A stretch of DNA of 64,000 bases from the NCBI GenBank assembly GCA_002150815.3, contig NDFF03000158.1, positions 1 through 64,000 of the forward strand, written 5' to 3'. The DNA comes from Grammothele lineata. Taxonomy: Eukaryota > Basidiomycota > Agaricomycetes > Polyporales > Polyporaceae. Positions 58,583-64,000 of this stretch are shown here, in pieces. Position 1 is the stretch's first letter. Each line of letters starts with the position of its first letter. Made by a program: the position numbers and the translations under genes. Under the pieces are notes generated by a model that was not told the origin of the DNA, made no database searches, and saw nothing but the letters and a program-made list of their open reading frames with translations.

Positions 58583-61411
58583 TCACGGCCTGCTCTTCTT
58601 CCTGGGCGGCGGAGAGCCCTTCTCCACCTCCACCCCAATAGCCGTCGATGCCCCGGGGGCAGCGAACGACAAGTCCAGCGACTCCGTATCCGTCTCCGCG
58701 CCCGCGTCCGACCTCGCGTACCCACTGGCCCCGGATCCCTTCCCAGGCGACGACCCCGCCGCGCCAGCGTCGGACCCTCCTCCCCCTCCCCCTCCCCCTC
58801 TCCCCGCCCCTGACCCCGTCCCTGACCCCGACGCTTCTCCCTCCCTCGCCCGCTCGCGCTCGCGCTTCCGGCCCTTATGCGGGCTCTGCTGCGCAGGGTT
58901 ATAATTCGCGCGCACGGTCATGAACGGGTTGTCCCTCATCGGCGGCTGGTCGACGAGCACGAGCCCGCTCGCGTTGCGCGAGAGCACGCGGCTCGCCCGG
59001 CGCGACAGCGGCGCATGACGTGGGGCGGGGGCGGGCTCGTCGTCCGCGGGGGGCGTGACGGTCGGGGGGTGCTCGTCCATGCTCACTTCCACGTCGAGCG
59101 GGTTCTCGGCGCGCCCGGCCCCGGAAACGGCTTCGAGCTCGGTGAAGGCGCGCAGGACTTCGCGGTACCCGCGCTGGACGAGACCGAAGAACCTGTGTGG
59201 GTGCTGGTGAGCCGAAATCGATGGTTTAGAGGCGGTTTGTTCGGGACTTACCGCGGCTCGCGCGTGAAGACTCGCAGCATCATTTCACCGAAGACCATGG
59301 GCAACGTGACCGAGACATCGTCCGTCTCCGCGCGGATGCCCACTAGATATTCCGAATATCAGAGTGCGAACAAACTGAGCCGCACATCCACTCACGATTC
59401 GGGTTATGCTTCGAGTAGAACCTAATAAAATCGAGCGGGTTCTCGTTCTTCATCCCATGATGCCGCTCCGTCAAGTCGATGATGACGTGCTCAGGCCCGA
59501 GCGCATCGACGTCCTCCGCGCTGACCTCGTCCAAGACCTCCGCGTCCGCGACGCTCAGCGCCGTCCTGTTCTGGTAGAGCTTCTTGAACGCGTTCACGAC
59601 CGATTCCGGGGTGAACGCGGCCTTCAGCTTCGCCTTCATGTCCCAGTGGAAAACCTTCAGGTCGACGGATTTGTACAAGTCGCGCGTCTCCACGCGGTTA
59701 AGGATGGCTTGGGCTGCCTCCAGTCGCTGCGGCACAGACGAGTTAGCTGCTGTCGTCAACAATACGATGAACGCGACATACCGGATCCTCGGAGGCCAGG
59801 ATCTCCTCCATAATCGCGTCCGTGAGACGCAAATATTTCTTGGGGTTCTCGAGGCGGCGAGCAATGTTCAAGACGGGTTCGGCTAAAGTGAGAGCATCGA
59901 CAATCATATACTCGATTGCTTTCGCTAAGTAGAACTTGTTAGACGTCTATGAAATGGCGAAATCAAAGAGCAATGGCTCACCAGTTTTGTGCGTGTATAT
60001 GCGCTTGTGCAGCGACATACGTGTGTGGCAGAGCTCGAAGACTTGATGCGCGTCCTTGATGTCGTAGCAGATCTCATTGTCGATGACGCGAGCAGAGAAG
60101 ATCAGCCTGTCCAACGCATTGTCAGTATGGATTCATCAGTTACTAGAGCAACACCGACCTCGTCAGTGACAGGTTGCTCTTCTGGTCTATCGCATGGGAG
60201 TCGCGAGCAATGTAGTCGAATCTAAGATATCTTTGTTAGTTAAGTGCACTGAAGGCGTATAACTCGGATGACACTTACTTGTCAATGTCAAGACCATTCT
60301 TTTTGTTGGCGACAATCTGGAAGAGGTATGGTTTCTCGTCCACCCTAGAACATGTTGTGTCAGATGGACTTCGTCACACAAAACTAGCCAACGGTATGCT
60401 CACCTGCACAAGCTCCTATCACCGAGAATGAGAGCCTTAACAAACGATGCGTCGTCGGGGTGGAGGTACAGCCCGTTCTCTTCCAGGAGCGCGTCGAACA
60501 TCATATTCGACGCGTCTTCGTGGCACCACTTTTTGTTAGGGCTGGTGATGCCAAAACTACGTAAGAAATACCAGATGGAGGAATCTGGAGGAAACGTACA
60601 GAATAGACGGGATGAACATGCTGTCCCAGACATGGCTCCATGGCCCGTGCCCCAGGTCATGACACAGGCCAGCGATCGTGACGCATTGTACATCCCGCTT
60701 GGTGATTCCAAGGGACGGCTGCGACTCTTTCAAGTGGGTGGCAAATGCTTGAGCCAACCATGCTACGCCTGGGGGATTGCAACGAAAACTCAGTATAGTG
60801 CACAGAGACTTCGCTTGCAGACCACGAAAACCAAAGCCCGAGGACGCTCGCGTCAAGGCGCGAAGAGACGCGTCCTGCCCACTGCGCGCACGTGTTGCCG
60901 CAGCACATACATACGCCGCATACACCCCCCTCCCCCCTCCCATTCCCTCATCGAAAACGAAGACGAGAAGACGTACCCAAACAATGCTCGAACCTATTAT
61001 GCGACGCGCCCGGCCAGACATAATACGACGTGCCGAGCTGCTTGATCCTCCTGAGCCTCTGGAACTGGGGCCTGTTACAACGCGCGCGTCTGCGTCAGCC
61101 TTCCCTTCCCCGCGCGCACCCGAGCACCCACAAACAAAGAACCGCGTACGTACGTGTCGATGATCGCGCACACCGTCGGCCCAAACGACACTGCCGGTGC
61201 GGGTGCGAGCGAGGGTCAGCGCGTCGCGTCGTGCAGTAGATCCCGATTCTCGGGACATGAGCTGGGGAGGAGAAGGGCGGTACGCACGGTAGTCGTGAAT
61301 GGAGTCCTTGAACCGCCGGATAGACGTCGGGCCCTCGGACGCGGGCGTGAGGCAGTCGTCGAGCTCTAGGAGCATCCTGAGAGGCCTGTCAGTCGGGGAC
61401 GCTTCGGCCAT
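58583..61411 (-). CDS. SAMHD1-like HD-domain phosphohydrolase
   Basis: Many exons. The start [19 protein letters not shown] at 61411 leads to [43 protein letters not shown] and NRFEHCLG (first metal His). Next comes [14 protein letters not shown] with [16 protein letters not shown] (the HD pair) and [13 protein letters not shown] (the last metal Asp). These match the SAMHD1 family of dNTP triphosphohydrolases, which lower dNTP pools. All four metal ligands are present. Downstream come [20 protein letters not shown] and a C-terminal helical lobe. After about residue 560 the protein turns into a disordered Ser/Gly/Arg-rich tail with a run of nine Gly. There is no SAM domain. Length is about 700 residues. 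Whether it cleaves dNTPs or other nucleotides is not shown by sequence. Confidence 0.88.
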
Positions 61412-62297
61412 GGCGCGGGGGCGTGTCGAGGGTTTAAAGAAGTTGCTGAGCCTGAGGGAGAGGATTCAACGAGGCGCTGCGGGGAAGCGGGCAGAGTCCT
61501 CAGTGGGTACGGGGCGGACAGAAGGAGGTAAGATGTGATAGAGAAGCAGGCGTAGTGGGAGGTACGGCGGGTTTAAATGGAGGACTGGCGCAGGAGGGGT
61601 GGGCTGAGTGGCAGAGTGGCCGAGGCTATTAGTGGTGGCGCATAGCAGATCTGGTATGCCGATCCCCGCGTCGGCCCGTACCGCCCCAGACCAGACATCC
61701 CCATCCAGTGGCAAGCTCGCCATTGACAATGACTCGACGGCGTTGAACGCGCCCTATATGCAGCTAGCACGTCCATGGTGGCACTGGGCGGCGGGAGCAG
61801 GTTTGCGAGGAGGTGGCGGACTAGAAGAACGTCACGTAGATGGTGGCAAGAGAAGAAAGCAAAGAACGCGTCGCGCTGCGCCCCATCAACCGCGTCGGTC
61901 CCTACATGGGAGTCGCGGAGTTTCTTCCGCCACCTCGACGCCCACAGTGGCACGCTACCTGCCAAAACCGCCATCTCGAAAGAAACCAATCATTATATCG
62001 GGTGTCCATTAAGCTACATGGTTGAGAAGGATACAAACCGAGTGGATGAATGTATAATCATACGGTCATGTGCAAGTCCGAGCCTGGCTCTGTGTGTATG
62101 TATGTATGTACGGCGTCGCGGTCGTATGTATGGGTAGGGTAGTGCTAATGCCAAAAACCGAGTCCTTGTCGTGACAGAACGGAGGGCGTCTAAAGGAGAG
62201 TAGGAAGAAAAGAAAGGACAGTCCTTATGCCGGACATCGACACGTACGACGGCGACGACGACGGCCCATCCCCCGCCGCCGCCTCGCCCCTACCAGC
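61412..62297. other. Intergenic between two minus-strand genes
   Basis: It includes the 5' flank of the HD gene and the 3' flank of the 5-phosphatase. A short TATG repeat lies near 62095. Frames at 61573-61989 and 61608-62012 are opposite-strand shadows of each other. Confidence 0.45.
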
Positions 62298-64000
62298 TCA
62301 AATCATCTGCTGGTCAATATAATACTGCCTCGCCGCACTCAACAACCTCCTCTCAACCACCTTCCACCTCTCCCTCTCCTCCATCTTCACCCTCTCCCTC
62401 GCGTCCTTCTTCACCGACTTGACCGACATCCTAAACCCCGCCGAGATCGGCCGGTGGTCGGACACGTTCGCCTCCCACCTCCTATAGTGCACCTGCTCGA
62501 CGCGCCCTGGGATCTGCGACCGCCAGAGCACGCGGTCGCACCACGCTGGGGTGCGCGCCTTCTCGGACGAGTCGAACTCGTCTGAGCGCCGGTCGTACTT
62601 GTACGTGGGGGCGAAGTCGAGCGGGCCCTCGAAGAACTCGCGGAGGCGGAAGGCGCGGTTGAACTTCATCTCTTTGCGGAGCTGGTCGTGGATGATCAGC
62701 TGGGGCAGCTCGTTTGCCTTGATGGCAGCGATGACGGCTTCACGGCGTTGGTCGATGCGGTAGTTCATGTCCCCGTTCATCTTCGAATGAACAGCGTTAG
62801 CAAACCGAATCGGTTCTACGATATTGGGGACACTTACAATGACCATCTCGTGATCGAGGACCATGGAGCCGTCCCCGCCGTTGATGTACGCCACAAGACC
62901 GTCACCACTCTCCGCCGCCAGAGTGTCGTCCTCCACAATAGCAGCCGCGTCCGCGTTCCTCTGCCTGACATGGTGCTGCCCAGCCGCCAAATGGCAATTG
63001 ATAAAGCACACCGACGTATCGTCGATCACGAACCGCGAGATAATCGCGCCCTTATTCCCATACCGCCCCCCCATGCCCCGCTTGACCGTCGTGAGCGCGA
63101 CATGGTCCAGCTTGATCCTCTCCGTGTTCTTCACGAACACGCACGAGAACAGCCCGACGAGGTTCTCGGTGTGGATGACCGTGTACGGCTCGTCCGTCGG
63201 CATCGCGAGCCGCACGGCGAGCACGAGCCGGTCGTACCACTTCTTGTACGACGTCGTCACCTTCTGGCTGATCGACCCGTCCGCGCTCTTGTTCTTCCCG
63301 CCCAGGAGCACCGTCTTGGCCGCCATCTTGCGCGACTCGAGGTCGATCACTTCTTGGAACCCGAACGCGATCACGTCCGGGCGGTCCATGGACTGGATGA
63401 CGTTCTGCAGGAAGTGGATGTTCTCGAGCGCGCCGTTGAGCTGGTCCGGCTTGGCGGAGTCGACGTTCCAGGAGACGATGAGCGCGGTGACGTTCCTGTA
63501 CGTGCAGAACTCCGTCTCGCGCTTCAGCAGCTCTTGCTCTGTCGAGTCCACACGCGTCAGCATCACTCAACAACAAAGAGCACACTCAACGCAAGCAGGC
63601 TCACCAATCCAGTCGATACCCAACAACCCATCCCAGAACCTCAACCTCTCGTCCCTCCCCACACTAAACACCACCAGCCTATCCAGCTTCTCCATGCTCC
63701 ACGTGTCTACCGCAATACGCAGCACCGGCAAGTTCTGGTGCGCCATCCAGCAGTTCGTGACCGTCCACGGCTTCGACCTCACGTCGTACACCGACACCGT
63801 GCCCTTGCGCGAGCCCGCCCACAGCCGGTCGTTCACGCCCTCCAGGCTCAGTATGTCCGACGACGCGACCTTCACGACCTCCACACACACCGGGGGCCCG
63901 CCCCCGCCGCCCTCGCCCTCCAACGCCCAAATACTAATATTCCCGCCCTCATGGGCGAGGTAAACATGGCCCGGGTGCGACGCCAACATCGTCCCCGCCG
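62298..64000 (-). CDS. WD40-inositol polyphosphate 5-phosphatase, 5' end outside window
   Basis: Three exons are visible: 63605-64000 (cut by the edge), 62838-63565 and 62298-62780. The first encodes beta-propeller blades (HVYLAHEGGNISIWAL, NDRLWAGSRKGTVSVYDVR, VVFSVGRDERLRFWDGLLGI). The rest is a type II 5-phosphatase domain with VSWNVDSAKP, AFGFQEVIDL, GMGGRYGNKGAI, NCHLAAG, NGDMNYRID, PAWCDRVLW and SDHRPISAGF. Every signature needed for metal binding and phosphate removal is present. The enzyme should remove the 5-phosphate from phosphoinositides or inositol phosphates. Propeller-phosphatase fusions are known in plants and fungi. The 57-base intron at 62781-62837 is a multiple of three without a stop. 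Confidence 0.92.

Noticed and set aside
61597..61687. tRNA-like sequence with TGGCAGAGTGG A-box and a possible GGGGTGG/CCGCCCC acceptor stem
   Set aside because: No T-arm or TTCRA loop at the right place and no sensible anticodon stem; the pairing is probably chance in GC-rich DNA.
62781..62837. Treating the 57 bases as coding because the frame stays open
   Set aside because: GTAAGT and TTCGAAG borders plus the exact family phrase restored by removal (EMVI then MNGDMNYR) show an intron.

Overview
The window is nuclear DNA of a filamentous basidiomycete. Genes are GC-rich and cut by many short GT-AG introns, mostly 50-75 bases. They include types common in mushroom-forming fungi: proteins of the DUF6533 and DUF6534 families, a cupredoxin-like GPI protein, a fused PurK-PurE ADE2, and a microsomal P450. 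The exact genus cannot be read from the sequence; a polypore-like agaricomycete would fit.

Layout. 1-8 kb is sparse: a partial protein-kinase-like gene, a GNAT acetyltransferase and a small Ser/Thr-rich GPI-type protein. 8-16 kb holds an MFS/nodulin-like transporter, a small Cys/His protein and an Egt1-like sulfoxide synthase that lacks the usual methyltransferase domain. 15.7-28.7 kb is a dense housekeeping block: TCF25/Rqc1 (ribosome quality control), ADE2 (purine synthesis), RSA3 and URB1/NPA1 (both early 60S assembly). 29-46.8 kb is loose. It holds two tandem DUF6534 membrane proteins, the cupredoxin-like GPI protein and a DUF6533 membrane protein, separated by gene-poor stretches. 48-52.4 kb holds two divergent genes I do not recognise. 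53-64 kb holds a cytochrome P450, a second GNAT, a SAMHD1-like HD phosphohydrolase and a WD40-inositol polyphosphate 5-phosphatase cut by the right edge.

How the genes fit together. The clearest functional grouping is RSA3 and URB1. In yeast their products sit in the same Npa1 pre-60S subcomplex; here the genes lie tail to tail with 36 bases between stop codons. RSA3 also starts head to head with ADE2, with about 200 bases between start codons. The rest looks like ordinary unlinked fungal gene order. I found no CRISPR array, rRNA, convincing tRNA or intact transposon. No clearly new multi-gene system stands out. The best leads are the methyltransferase-less Egt1-like enzyme, the RSA3/URB1 arrangement, the apparent frame break in TCF25 and the unrecognised protein at 48.4-50.9 kb. 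Exon borders were read by eye, so most gene spans are start-to-stop with introns inside.
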